In this document: positions 44,768-55,117 of the stretch, piece by piece
How positions within the stretch are numbered: the stretch's first letter is position 1
Layout of the letters: the number at the start of each line of letters is the position of its first letter
Assembly: GCA_000507305.1 (NCBI GenBank)
Contig: DF239541.1
Span: forward strand, 1-64,000
DNA from: Breviolum minutum Mf 1.05b.01
Taxonomy: Eukaryota > Sar > Dinophyceae > Suessiales > Symbiodiniaceae
Direction: 5' to 3'
DNA: 64,000 nt
Notes under the pieces: generated by a model
Databases searched by the model: none
What the model saw: only the letters and a program-made list of their open reading frames with translations
What the model was told of the DNA's origin: nothing
Translations under genes and position numbers: made by a program

Positions 44768-45478
44768 GTGCAAATTTCAACCAAAATGGTTGTCCATAGC
44801 GGGCAAAAATTGTACCCAACAAATGCCTGGAGTTCTAGGTGGCTTGAAAGATGTTTTATGTCCCACCCATTTTGATGAGATTGACTCACTTTTTTTGAAC
44901 CGGGAAATGAAATCACAACCTCGATTTTTTTGTCTTGGGGAAACAGAGTATCGAAAATGGGTAAGATCTTACTGGACTTGGACGGGCAATCTTTTGCAAT
45001 GTGTTTGTTGATGCTCGAAGTTCCCGATTCTAAAGTCTTAAATGGCCAACATTCACATGGAAAGGATGAGAGGTCAACATTCCATGTAGCTACTTGCTAT
45101 GCTGCATTGCTGCAATTCCATTTGAGTTGGAACTTGGACACATGGAGCTGGCCCATCCTTAAGTGTTCATAAATCCTACGTCTTTTATTCAAGAACGAAT
45201 TGATGGAAGCTGAAAGCAATATGGCTATATGCTTCAAATGATACATATGCACTACGTATATTTATTTATACACCATTATATATCTATATATTCCTGTATG
45301 TATATTTTTACCACGTTCCGTCCTGTTCGATTTCAATTCAAGTTTTCCACAGCAAAATAATACCACCCTTTTCGTCTCCGCGGCCGTTTTTGTTGCACAA
45401 GGGTGGGGGGGGCGGTTACAAAATACTTTTTGACATCTTAATCATATAGTTTCTATGAGGGGGCAAGAGGCAGATGAT

Positions 45479-45581
45479 ACCATTGATGGAAGAAATCTTG
45501 CACCACCTGGTATGTATAAACCCTGTAAATAATTGGAAAAAAACTGCATATCAACTGGTGCAGGATTTCTACCATCAACAG
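45479..45581 (+). mobile_element. Family C element supplying a splice acceptor
   Basis: Termini TTGATGGAAGAAATCTTGC and GCAGGATTTCTACCATCAAC, then AG|. Interior CCCTGTAAATAATTGGAAA. Confidence 0.8.
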
Positions 45582-45647
45582 AACAAAAGTTTTCTTACTG
45601 TAGTTGCTTGGAGAAATTTTAGTGACCAAACATCCGATGTGTTTAAG
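45582..45647 (+). CDS. Small exon after a family C element
   Basis: CAACAG|AAC, then NKSFLTVVAWRNFSDQTSDV and FK, exactly 22 codons, donor TTTAAG|GTACCT. Confidence 0.65.
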
Positions 45648-45987
45648 GTACCTCCTCAATCAGAGGTTTATTTATATTAATCAGGAGTTCATATTATAGC
45701 AACATGCATTGAAGGTGAATTTGAACTGCAAGTTACTCAAAAGAGTTTACTGTCGAAGAGATGCAATGTAGTATGTAGTGCAGTCGTTTCAAATACAACC
45801 CATGATTCACAGTTGACTGACTCTGAACAGAAGTGATCTCGAATCGATTGATTTTAACTGTTAATGGAACTAATTGTTGGTTGAGCTATCCTGGATTGTC
45901 TCTTATCATCATACACAGGACTGTTCATAGTGTCTAAGTCTAAGTCTCATCAAAACTTCCTACATATTTCATTTCAGAAATCCTGGC

Positions 45988-46070
45988 TTGTTTTTTTTTG
46001 GGGCTGCAACCAACAAAAAACACAGTCAGGGTTCTTCAGATGAACTATCCAACACAGCTCATGACTTACT
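45988..46070 (+). CDS. Exon before a family B intron
   Basis: Frame GAATNKKHSQGSSDELSNTA then HDL plus CT, donor TTACT|GTCCCTG. The 5' edge is uncertain (TTTCAG at 45976 is likely). It joins 46173 in phase. Confidence 0.6.
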
Positions 46071-46172
46071 GTCCCTGAAACTAACTGCAAAAGCTCCGAA
46101 AAATGGATGGGACTGGAAGAGGATTCCTTTGCTTTTTGGTCTATTTTACAGAGGTTTTGCTGTTAGTTTGAG
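46071..46172 (+). mobile_element. Family B element acting as a whole intron
   Basis: The 102-bp element runs from GTCCCTGAAACTAAC to TTGCTGTTAGTTTGAG. The donor GT abuts the left repeat and the acceptor AG is in the right repeat. CT + G gives Leu. Its length is divisible by three and it has no in-frame stop, so retention would insert 34 residues. Confidence 0.75.
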
Positions 46173-46277
46173 GGAGGCTTCATCTCATCTCCCAGTTGCT
46201 CCTTCGTTCCCCAACAAAATGGCGGAGTTGAGTAATGCTTTGACAGACTTCCGCGCCGAGCTAGACACGTTTCTTGG
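46173..46277 (+). CDS. Exon after a family B intron
   Basis: TTTGAG|G, then EASSHLPVAPSFPNKMAELS and NALTDFRAELDTFL plus GG, donor CTTGG|GTGGGA. The helical, acidic second half suggests a coiled coil or adaptor helix. Confidence 0.75.
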
Positions 46278-46302
46278 GTGGGAGGAAAACACGGCGTTTT
46301 TT

Positions 46303-46470
46303 CTTTGTTTGTTTGTTTGTTTGTTTGTTTGTTTGTTCGTCCCTTGTTTGTTTGCTTGTTTATTGTTTGTCTGTTTGCTTGATTGTTGCTTAGTTTGGTT
46401 TTGTTTCGTTTTGTTTTGTTTTGTTTGTTTTGTTTGTTTGTTTTGGTTCGTTTTGCTTTGGTTTGTTAGC
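46303..46470. repeat. (TTTG)n-type microsatellite
   Basis: Imperfect GTTT/TTTG and TTTTG units over ~160 bp. Confidence 0.95.
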
Positions 46471-46495
46471 TGTTAATGTCTTAAATGTCAAGACA

Positions 46496-46708
46496 TACAC
46501 CCCCGAAGTTTAAAATAGCCTCTGAAACAAGATGTTTGGAAGACTGGTTTCTTTTTGGGAATGTAACCTTTAGGGGCTTTGTTGAACTGCTGGGGGTAAA
46601 AATTATACACGCCCTGAAAACAGCTGGTTTACCACTGAAAATAGTTTTTTCCTACCCCAAAAAGGAATTTATGTAATCGTCTAAGCATTTAGTTTCAGGG
46701 CTGTGCCA
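46496..46708 (+). mobile_element. Two adjacent degraded family B elements
   Basis: First: CCCCCGAAGTTTAAAATAGC ... GTTGAACTGCTGGGGGTAA (46496-46601). Second: GCCCTGAAAACAGCTGG ... CATTTAGTTTCAGGGC (46611-46708). They lie 10 bp apart. Confidence 0.6.
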
Positions 46709-46719
46709 ATTTTCCGGGT

Positions 46720-47880
46720 ATATTTGTATATCACATTGAAGTTGCCTCTAAAGCAGCTGAGAGCATGTAGGTTTATCAAGTCCTTCCCGTGGTTATCACA
46801 TGGGAATTGAAAAAAGCAGCAGAATAGACCTGAAATTGATAGAATTTTCTAAACTTGAGCACGCTTGTTGAACCAAAATCAATAGCCTTCCAAAGAAAAT
46901 TTCCATGCAGGTAGATCATATTGCACTTCTATAGCAGGATCTACCAGGTATATTGCAATATTTCCTTGCAATCCTTCATGGGGCCAACGTCCGTTTGCTT
47001 TGGAACAAAGGTTCTTCAAAGCGCAGAAGAAACACAACTCTACGCGCACCTTGACACTTACGCTTGGTGTGGTGTGTTTGGAAATTGCTAGGTACCATGC
47101 CTACGGTCTTATTCTTATGCATTGATGCATATCTCTATATGAAAAGTTTGTGGTTCATACTAACCCGATGAGCCAAGGCCCAAGTAGCGTAGGTTTTTTT
47201 TGGCTGCTCTTTGTGGGAGATCTACGGAGATTTGCCAGGGAGACTGCCACATGATATCTTAGAGCAAGCATCAGAACCACTGCCGCTAACACACAGACTA
47301 GCGCAGCATGGTCAACAACTACCCCTGCCACTATGATCATGATCGGTACTCACATCATTCATTCATTCATTAATTCATTCATTCATTCATTCATTCATTC
47401 ATTCATTCATTCATGCTCAGTTATGATGAGCTGTGATCATTTCTGTATTAATGCATTTGTCCATGTTCGTCCTCATTTGCATCATCTTGAATTGTCATAG
47501 TCACCTTTCCAAGATGCTGATGTTATTCGTTCCTAGAGCCTTTTTGTTGACAGATCCTCTCAAACATTCCACCCATCAAACGTGTCCAAACGTTTTCTTG
47601 ATGCACATATTTGATCATACAATTTCACGCCCTCGCGTCAGTCCTCAAAAAGTTGTTTGTTGACTATGCCACCTTGGAACTTGTTTCAGGATGTTTCAGG
47701 ATTTTGTAGTATAATCGCTTCACTTTTCTTTACGGACCGATTCCTTGCTGACATCCTTCAATGCCATCCTTCAAACAAAACCTGTTAAAAGTGTAAAAAA
47801 TCTAATCCCTTCAACAAAACTTCAAATCCCCTCATCTTACCGAACCAACTCGCAAGTAAAAAGACACCCCCCCGAGGTCA
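46720..47880. other. Stretch with no confident exon
   Basis: A minus-strand frame at 47155-47340 encodes a hydrophobic helix (HAALVCVLAAVVLMLALRYH) but has no splice support. The (ATTC)n tract lies at 47356. Confidence 0.35.
47356..47414. repeat. (ATTC)n microsatellite
   Basis: About 14 tetranucleotide units with one interruption (TAATTC). Confidence 0.97.
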
Positions 47881-47890
47881 ACGTTTGCAG

Positions 47891-48011
47891 GACGTCTATT
47901 TACGTGTGCTCCAAGCACGGAACGGGACCGCAGCGGTCGGGCACGTGACCCCCGTGGGCATCGCCGGCGTGGGGAAGAGCTCCGAGTCACCGGAGCCTCG
48001 GGACGTGGATG
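47891..48011 (+). CDS. GC-rich plus-strand exon
   Basis: CGTTTGCAG|GAC, then DVYLRVLQARNGTAAVGHVT, PVGIAGVGKSSESPEPRDVD plus G, donor GGATG|GTGAGA. GC content is far above that of the flanking introns, the clearest base-composition exon in the zone. Product unknown. Confidence 0.75.
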
Positions 48012-48619
48012 GTGAGAGTTGGTCGTCTTTTTCGGTGGGGGAGGTAATGTTCCACATGCTGCAAAATCTCCCAGCAAAACCCATAGGAAATTGGGAAAAC
48101 TCCTTGGAAAAAATGAATGAACAGCTAGTATGCAAATCTCCAAAAAAAATGGAAGATGTTGAAGTGTTAGAATTGTTGCCTTCAACTTCTAGTGGGGATG
48201 TTTGTTTTTTTGGGTGAAGCCATTAGGTTTTTTAAGGGGACGGTGTAGACTAATAGAAGTAGAACAATACAACTTCCTGGATTGGCCAGTTGACTCAGCC
48301 ATGGCCGTGTTTTGGTGGGTGTACCACATCGATGGCTAGAAACTCCACTCCCACTAGTCTTGGTTTATTTAAAGGAACTATAATTGAAAAAAACGGCACC
48401 TTTTTGAGAAGTGGCGATCGCTATCTACTTTCCAGGTGGTATAGTTGTTACATGTTCTATGAGCTTTTTAGGAGAATTAAGTAACCCGAAAGCAAGGTGT
48501 TGTTGGTGACCTCCAAGTAGGGGATGAAGTTTGGTGTGCTTTGAATCACCTGGACAGTAACTCTTGGATAACCTTCAGCATCACAATCGATCGGGGACTG
48601 GCAAGTGATCAACATCTAT

Positions 48620-48827
48620 ACTCCGGGATCCACTAACTAATATAGCTGGGTGGAAAATGGACCCTTTGAATTGAAGGTGTATCTCCTATTTATTAAGCAT
48701 GTTGATTTTCCAGCCAGCCATGTTAGTTTACTAGGTGCTGGTTTCATTTTCAATTTTCACCCCTATTTGCGGAAGATTTCCCATTTTGACCAATATTTTT
48801 TAGGTATCGGTTGAAACCACCAACTAG
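48620..48827 (+). mobile_element. Family D and family A elements head to tail
   Basis: Family D copy 48620-48735 (CTCCGGGATCCACTAACTAA ... GCCATGTTAGTTTACTAG) runs straight into family A copy 48731-48827 (CTAGGTGCTGGTTTCATTTT ... GGTTGAAACCACCAACTAG). The D right end and the A left end share CTAGG. Confidence 0.8.
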
Positions 48828-49033
48828 TATAGGTTGACCCCTCCTGCTTCCCCGTTTTTTTAGGGGCCTTTTTATGGATCCTGTAAGTCTCGTCTGGGCG
48901 GAATTTCCACTATTTCACAACCTCATTTTGGTCCATTACTTTCGAATGGTGGTTGAATAGTGGAGTCACTACAAGAATGATCATCAATACATGTTCAAAT
49001 ATTTTCTATATTTTAGTTATAGGTGAATATTTG

Positions 49034-49152
49034 GTACTCCCCGGAAAACTGACATGTCCCCTGAAAATCAATGGTTGGAAGATGTATTTTTTCTATTGAG
49101 ATCGTCCCTGTTTCGGGGACATTCGTTATTTTTTGGGGGGGTTTGTTCATAG
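49034..49152 (+). mobile_element. Family B element before an exon
   Basis: Termini GTACTCCCCGGAAAACTGAC and GACATTCGTTATTTTTTGGG; interior CCCCTGAAAATCAATGGTTG. TTCATAG follows as the acceptor. Confidence 0.7.
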
Positions 49153-49328
49153 TGTATCCACTTAGAATCAATGTGAATGATAGCGACATTTACCTTTTTC
49201 TCTATGCTCGCACGACCAAAGTGCCCGCCGGGTTTCAAGCACCCCTAATGTTGGCTTATGGTTGTAGGATTTGGGGGAATCCGATCCCAGAAGGGCCGCA
49301 CAAAAATTACGATCTGATTCTTGAAATG
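49153..49328 (+). CDS. Plus-strand exon, 58 codons
   Basis: TTCATAG|TG, then YPLRINVNDSDIYLFLYART, TKVPAGFQAPLMLAYGCRIW and GNPIPEGPHKNYDLILEM, donor AAATG|GTTTGA. Mixed beta/alpha pattern. Not recognised. Confidence 0.65.
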
Positions 49329-49661
49329 GTTTGAACTGAAAGTAGAAACCATGCAAAATGCTTAGAAAGATGATTCAAGGATGGGAATAGGCATTTTTTT
49401 GGGGAAAACATCCATGTATAAATTCCCCTTAGATAAACAACTATTAACTATCTTGTATTTTATACATAGTTTAGATAATATATGATGTTATATATATATA
49501 TATGTGTGTATTGAAGATAGATTACATGCATGTAATACATCATAAAATGTGGTGCCAATTCTCAATATAAAAATTGAAACTATACCAAATGTGTAATGAA
49601 ATGATTATTTATCAAAGTATGTTGCCAAGATTATCCAACATCTACTATTTGCATCAAATGA

Positions 49662-49810
49662 ATGATGGTTCAGAAATCCCAAGGCCAACCAGCGTTTATA
49701 TGGGGCTAAAACCCAACCTAAATAATGGGGTTTCAACTACCTAAATAATGGGGTTTCAACTACCAACCTCAACAGGTTTTCACGCCGGATTTCGAACGAA
49801 CCATCAACAG
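49662..49810 (+). mobile_element. Family C element with an internal duplication
   Basis: Left ATGATGGTTCAGAAATCCC; right GGATTTCGAACGAACCATCA then ACAG|. A 23-bp unit (CTAAATAATGGGGTTTCAAC + TAC) is tandemly duplicated inside, making it longer (149 bp) than other copies. Confidence 0.85.
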
Positions 49811-49929
49811 TAGTAATAAGTTTCGTACTTTAGTTACTCAGGATGTTATAGGGTTACTACTCCGGTGGTACCTTATCAAATTCCATCCATCCGATCTTGC
49901 AACATTTGCAATTCCTGAGGATTCCAAAG
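49811..49929 (+). CDS. Exon after a family C element
   Basis: CATCAACAG|T, then SNKFRTLVTQDVIGLLLRWY and LIKFHPSDLATFAIPEDSK plus one base, donor CAAAG|GTTCCA; 39 codons. Product unknown. Confidence 0.65.
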
Positions 49930-50757
49930 GTTCCAAGGCGAAACGCCAGGCGAACGAAGTCACGAAGTCGATGGGAAAATGGTTCGGAAGATGTTTGAAG
50001 AAACAAGGGGTACAAAAAAAAGGAACTGCGAAGTGGTCTTGGTGTGTTTTGTTTTGAAAAAATGTTTATCCGCAAAAATTGTCATTGTTTTTTTTCAGAT
50101 TTTGTTTCGTCCCGGTATTTATGGGCCAATGGGTTTGTTTGATCATCATCAAATGAGAGTCGTATCTTTATTGGTGAAACAAAAAGGCTCAGTGGCTGGA
50201 AAGTTTTTGTTTCGTTTCACTCCTTGAGTCCCTAACATGACAGCCATCGTTCGCCCCCCAAAGTCGTGATGATTTTTCCAAGTTCGGAATCTCCAAGGCT
50301 CCGCTCGGAGTTCTTTTCAAAGGTGCCGGTAGTAGTTCGTTTCGGCTAACACAAAGTTGCAATTTGATTTTTTGTGAATGAAGTATTTGTAGTATTTACT
50401 TTAACCCTTTTTTGAAGGAAAGACGTGTCTTTGGCACACCGAAATATCAAACCAAATGTGCAGGAATCATTTTTGATCAGTCTATAGTTTAGCCTAGCTT
50501 CGCCTTGGATTCAAAACACCTAAAAATGGTCGATCCAGGTATGTAGGGTCTAGGGGTGAATCTCAAAATCAAATCATTTGTAGGGTTTGTATGGTTGTAC
50601 CCAGGAGCATTCTGAAGGCAATTCTGTTTCGGAAAACACAGGGATCACCATTTTTCCATGGTGACTTTGGCCCAACTAATGTTGGGCCAATGTTAGGTAA
50701 CTCATTGTTGTTTTGCGTAGCCACCGGACATGTCCCTGTTAATTTTATGTTCCATTC

Positions 50758-50992
50758 AGTGGCGTAATACGGCTAGACTGGTGCTGAATTTCATGAATCA
50801 GGGAATTCAAGTCCTAATTTTGCACCCAAGAATGAACTTCAAAGACTTCCCAACGCGGGTTGCACAGTTGCCAGTTCTGCAGAAGTTCCCGAAAAGCTTT
50901 GGATTGCTTGCCACACTGTATGGATACGAATGGCGGTGGCAAGCAAAAAACCATTTACCATTTACTGTGCGCTGTGAATCGCCTTGGGAATG
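50758..50992 (+). CDS. Plus-strand coding segment
   Basis: CATTCAG|TGG, then WRNTARLVLNFMNQGIQVLI, LHPRMNFKDFPTRVAQLPVL and QKFPKSFGLLATLYGYEWRW, running to a stop at 50993. A donor at ATTCAA|GTCCTA or near the end would shorten it. Confidence 0.5.
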
Positions 50993-51460
50993 AAATTGGG
51001 TGTAAAACCAACAGGGGGCGAATTAACTTTAACCCAATTTCAGTAAGATTAAAAGAAAAATCAATTAAATTGGGTTGAAATTGGTTTGAATAGACTCAAC
51101 CAACAACCCTGAATCTTCATTCTCTTCGTTTTGGTGTTGTTGTTACAGGCGATTAGTTTGCAAGAGTTTCTTGGTTGCAAGGAGGGTTGTTTGAGCCTGC
51201 ATGGGCATTTGCAGAAGAATCACGGGATCACAAGTAGAGCTTGGTTGGAGTAGATTAGATGTTTGAAAAAACGGGGCACAACCATGGACAACGAAATTGT
51301 TGTACTGTTTTTGTTGTTGCTCTAAAACTACAACATCGGACGCTTTGCGATACAGATGTTGGTGTGGTGTGGTTGTTGTGTTATTTTCCGCACGAAAATG
51401 AGTGCTTGGGATTGTCATATTAGTTTTCCAGGAGTGTAACATTTCACCAACCTTCTATCA

Positions 51461-51572
51461 CTTAGTTATGTACCACCGCAAAATTTAAACATGTCCCCTG
51501 AAAAGGAACCATTTCAAAAGGAAATTTAATCGTTTGACCATCAATTTTCAGGGGATATGATGATATGATACC
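51461..51572 (+). mobile_element. Family B-like element
   Basis: ACCGCAAAATTTAAACATGT and CCCCTGAAAAGG at the left, CAATTTTCAGGGGATATGA at the right. A second family F-like left end (ATACCCTCATGGGAACTAAC) follows at once. Confidence 0.55.
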
Positions 51573-51820
51573 CTCATGGGAACTAACATATCCCCTCCAA
51601 GCCGCTTTTGATCATGATTTTCCTTCACCTCAGGCGGGATATTTTGGCTCCCTGTAAGAGATATTATATCTTTGCTTTCAGAGGGTGTCACATGTCTCAT
51701 TGTAATCATAGGAATCCAAGGGTACTCCGCCAATGGCACCCCTTTCCCGAGCAAATAAGGCCTTCTTAAAGGGTGATTTTACCACCCATGATCCCTCAAT
51801 AACTCCGCGATATACAAGGC

Positions 51821-51920
51821 CGGGAACTATTTCCTGACATTGGAATATCCCCATGTTTTAATAGGAAATACATCTTCAATCCGGGTCCTTTTTCCAGCCA
51901 GCTATGTAAGTTTACCAGAG
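51821..51920 (-). mobile_element. Family D element, inverted, supplying an acceptor
   Basis: The interior (CCATGTTTTAATAGGAAATA, CATCTTCAATCCGGGTCC, TTTTTCCAGCCAGCTATG) is the reverse complement of the 28691 and 48620 copies. The right end GTAAGTTTACCAGAG| still gives the AG used by the next exon. Confidence 0.75.
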
Positions 51921-52083
51921 GGTACCCTTGGGTTCCCATGATCATACCTCCTGTCATGGCCCCCAGGCTGGGTGGGGAAGCCGCCGTTCGCGAGATGATC
52001 ATCCAACAGCTGGCGCAGCAGAGGCAGGTGACCATGGTGGAGCTTCGCAACAGCTTGCAGGACGTCCTAAAAGTGGGCATAAG
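51921..52083 (+). CDS. Exon after a family D element, helical
   Basis: CCAGAG|GG, then YPWVPMIIPPVMAPRLGGEA, AVREMIIQQLAQQRQVTMVE and LRNSLQDVLKVGI plus two bases, donor ATAAG|GTTGGG. Proline-rich start, then a long amphipathic helix rich in Gln. Product unknown. Confidence 0.8.
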
Positions 52084-52497
52084 GTTGGGTTTACAAAACG
52101 CCGAATTGGGTGTATTTAGATATTGTTTTTTTTATAATATATGTTTAGCAAATGAATTTCATATATATAGTTGTTTCAGGTTGTTTTGTGGTTCAGTAGT
52201 ATTTTAGATTTCATTTTAGTTTGTTTGTATGGCATAGTTTCACGTAAGATACTTCTTACATATGGATACCAAAGGCATTTCAATGCCACCGCAGCGAGAG
52301 GTTTCACCTGGTCAATGCCCAGAACCTCTATAGAATACAGGTCTGTCTGCCTATGACACATCGAACATGATGTATAGTTTGTATATGTACAGGGTGATTC
52401 CAGTAGCAGTGACCACCAGGACAATCAACAAAAACAACACATATTGTAAGATCTTGACTCTTTGCGCTTTGAAACTATCAGGTCACCTCAACATATA

Positions 52498-52553
52498 AAT
52501 GAGCATGCAAAAAGCGTGTGTTTGGGTAAAAAGGGAATGTACTACTACCCTAG
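52498..52553 (+). CDS. Exon before a family A intron, possible start
   Basis: ATG AGC ATG..., frame MSMQKACVWVKRECTTTL plus one base, donor CCCTAG|GTGGTGG. It joins 52632 in phase. Confidence 0.55.
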
Positions 52554-52631
52554 GTGGTGGTTTCAGAGACTATTTTCACCCTTGCCTTGTTGACTCATTT
52601 TTTTGTTCAGATGGGTGGGTCCACCACCAAG
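52554..52631 (+). mobile_element. Family A element acting as a whole intron
   Basis: This 78-bp short copy runs from GTGGTGGTTTCAGAGAC to GGGTGGGTCCACCACCAAG. The donor is the first GT of the left repeat and the acceptor the last AG of the right repeat. G + TT makes Val. Confidence 0.7.
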
Positions 52632-52819
52632 TTGACGCTGTTTCATGCGGGAGTATGATAAGCCGATTAAGAAAAGATGCCGTCATAAGTCATAAGCCAA
52701 CCACCAGGATTTCAATGGAAGATCCCCCATTTGAGAACACCAACCGTGAGGATGTGTGGGTGGACGAGATCTCTGATAACACTGCACGGGTTTCGGTGCC
52801 TTTGTATGGAAAGTTTTGA
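52632..52819 (+). CDS. Terminal exon after a family A intron
   Basis: CCAAG|TT, then DAVSCGSMISRLRKDAVISH, KPTTRISMEDPPFENTNRED and VWVDEISDNTARVSVPLYGK then F and TGA. It is open throughout and ends a gene. Product unknown. Confidence 0.75.
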
Positions 52820-53151
52820 TGAAACAATATGAAACATGCTTTGAATCTTGGGAACCAAATGCTTAAGAATGCTCAACAAAGATGTTTATCACATATTGTC
52901 CATGTATGTTATTTGACATACAGTCGTATGTTATATATGTTATATTATAAACATAAACATGCTAAACATTGTTTATATACATCATATCTTCTATACATTT
53001 CATATCTTTATATTTACTAGCACCTTGCTAGGCTGTTTTTTGGGATGCTGACCACAACCACCACCCCCGTCCATTTTAACTGGAACATGTTTATGAAAAA
53101 AAACCTATGGAGGGTAATGGTAACGTTGGCATTTTTGTTCACAATAGGAAA

Positions 53152-53260
53152 ACTGGGTGGTGGTTTCACATATTTTTTTTATTTTCAACCCTATTTGGGG
53201 AAACGATCCAATTTTGACTACGTAGGTTTTTTTTTCAGATGCGTTGAAACCACCAACTAG
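53152..53260 (+). mobile_element. Family A element, copy 7
   Basis: CTGGGTGGTGGTTTCACAT ... GCGTTGAAACCACCAACTAG. A possible 31-bp exon follows (NRKGHHDLS then |GTAAAC). Confidence 0.9.
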
Positions 53261-53639
53261 AAAACAGAAAGGGACATCACGATTTGAGTGGTAAACACGT
53301 TATTGTATAACTTTACTTGTATTTGTTTGGCCAATTTGTATAGCAAGGTAACTGCTACACATATATCACAGTTTTTGTCTTGTGTGTGTGTGAAATAGGA
53401 CGTTTCTCCATGAATCTTCACATACACCAGATGCATTGCAATGGCAAAGTGAATAATGAGGCAAAGCAGAAATTACAGAGGTTCACAAGCAACTTCATTC
53501 ATACCGGTTTTGAAATTTATACGTACAAGAAGGTTAGACTCAAACCTTGTGGTACCTTTCGTTCTCCACAAAACCAAAACATCTTTTTCCCTTGGGTGGA
53601 CCCACCTTTTAAGCGCTTCCGATAGCGATCTTCCAACTT

Positions 53640-53770
53640 ACCCATCATCCGAAAAATGGTGGTTCGGGGCAACCAGGATCCTCCCAGCCCCATTCTCATT
53701 CACTGGCGGTTCCAGGTTCTCTTGAGCAAACCCAAACCTGAATGCCTCATGGTCTGGATTTGTGAGGATG
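53640..53770 (+). CDS. Possible coding segment
   Basis: Frame MVVRGNQDPPSPILIHWRFQ, VLLSKPKPECLMVWICEDD. Splice edges are unclear. Protein-like composition only. Confidence 0.35.
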
Positions 53771-54057
53771 ATCTTGTTTTTTTTTGGGAACTGGGAAGAT
53801 TTGGTTCTGTACAGGTGCCTTAAAACCCAGGTTAAATGACTGGGGTTTTAGGGCATCCATTTTTGGAAGGCGGATTTCGTTGGCGTTTTTTTGTCAAAAT
53901 TCAGTGAAGAACTGTCCAATCCTCACCCAACAGTAGATCTACTGGGATGTCCCTGGTACTTGGTAAATGGATTACACCCCTTTATAAGTTGGTTGTAAGT
54001 CCGGTAAACAGGTTTAAAACCAATGTACTAACTACTTACTATATAACTTCCATGGAC

Positions 54058-54106
54058 ACCCTACCCTTGGACCCTAAAACACCGAAAAATGAAGGTTTAA
54101 AACCCC

Positions 54107-54143
<37 letters not shown>

Positions 54144-54276
54144 TATAAATGTTATANNNNNNNNNNNNNNNNNNNNNNNNNNNNNNNNNNNNNNNNNNNN
54201 NNNNNNNNNNNNNNNNNNNNNNNNNNNNNNNNNNNNNNNNNNNNNNNNNNNNNNNNNNNNNAGTAACGTTAAACCC

Positions 54277-54313
<37 letters not shown>

Positions 54314-54345
54314 TTATAAATGTTATAACCCCTAAAAATGAAGGT
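54058..54345. repeat. Two family H repeats around an assembly gap
   Basis: GACCCTAAAACACCGAAAAA ... AAACCCCC(TA)n GTTTATAAATGTTATA, gap of N at 54157-54261, then AAACCCCTAAC(TA)n GGTTATAAATGTTATAACCC. A related copy lies at 57737-57815. The (TA)n tracts probably caused the gap. Confidence 0.75.
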
Positions 54346-54599
54346 TGTGGGCATGGTAGTAGTCATTCTAGTTTATTGAACCAGAAAACACATTGGATTC
54401 TTGAAGCCTTAAAATCTTTGAGTCTTTGCCATACAGGTAAAGTGCAGGACACAGGTGTTGTTCGGTGAATTTGATTGGGAAGCTACTGCCCATTTATGTT
54501 TACCCCTAGTGCCAATTACCAAGATACACTGATGGATACCAACAGTCCTCAAATTTGAGAGGCAAATTCCTTTTCGAAGCTGTCATTGTTTGGGGTCCA

Positions 54600-54765
54600 T
54601 ATCAGTTTCCCAAGGTGTTTTTTGTTGCGAAATCTACCATTTAGATCAGAAACAGAAAGATAAATTTGCCAGCGAAAGTGATATGTTGAAGTTAGAACTG
54701 AAGACAAGTGCACCAGGTACCACGATAGATGCCGTGTTGTTTCTAAAAACCCTTATAGAGATACT
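54600..54765 (+). CDS. Exon before a family F intron
   Basis: Open frame VFCCEIYHLDQKQKDKFASE, SDMLKLELKTSAPGTTIDAV and LFLKTLIEI plus CT, donor ATACT|GTACCC. The 5' edge is approximate. It is the first of three exons joined in phase through two different elements. Confidence 0.75.
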
Positions 54766-54862
54766 GTACCCTCCTGGAAGCCAACTATAACATATCCCAT
54801 CCAATGGTAGTTGGGAATATGAGTTTTCTTTTCCCAAGGTGGGATATGTTAGTTCCCTAGAG
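54766..54862 (+). mobile_element. Family F element acting as a whole intron
   Basis: This 97-bp element runs from GTACCCTCCTGGAAGCCAAC to GATATGTTAGTTCCCTAGAG. The termini are the donor GT and acceptor AG. CT + G gives Leu, and both sides stay open for over 50 codons. Confidence 0.85.
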
Positions 54863-55020
54863 GGCAACTTGGCGATTATCCATGATCATCCTGGATAATG
54901 GCCTTGGGATAGGGAGCATTAACCCTGAATATTCATGTGGTACGCGGCAAGAAAGGGGGATTTTCTGTCACCAAGGCTACCTTTTCAGCCGTAAACGATC
55001 GAAACAACCCTTGAGATACG
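54863..55020 (+). CDS. Exon between a family F and a family C intron
   Basis: CTAGAG|G, then ATWRLSMIILDNGLGIGSIN, PEYSCGTRQERGIFCHQGYL and FSRKRSKQPLRY plus G, donor ATACG|GTTGATGG; 158 bp, fully open. Confidence 0.75.
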
Positions 55021-55117
55021 GTTGATGGAAGAAGTCCTGCGTCACGTAGAATGTGAAAAACCTTGTAAATAATGGCATAAACTGCTTATCAACTGGTGCA
55101 GAATTTCTTCCATCAAG
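55021..55117 (+). mobile_element. Family C element acting as a whole intron
   Basis: This 97-bp element runs from GTTGATGGAAGAAGTCC to AGAATTTCTTCCATCAAG. Donor GT and acceptor AG are the element ends. G + AG gives Glu. Interior CCTTGTAAATAATGGCATAA as in other C copies. Confidence 0.8.

Noticed and set aside
47155-47340. Minus-strand frame with a hydrophobic helix
   Set aside because: No acceptor/donor pattern or neighbouring minus-strand exon; it could be chance.
47340-47420. ATTC repeats as a CRISPR-like array
   Set aside because: Pure tetranucleotide microsatellite without spacers.
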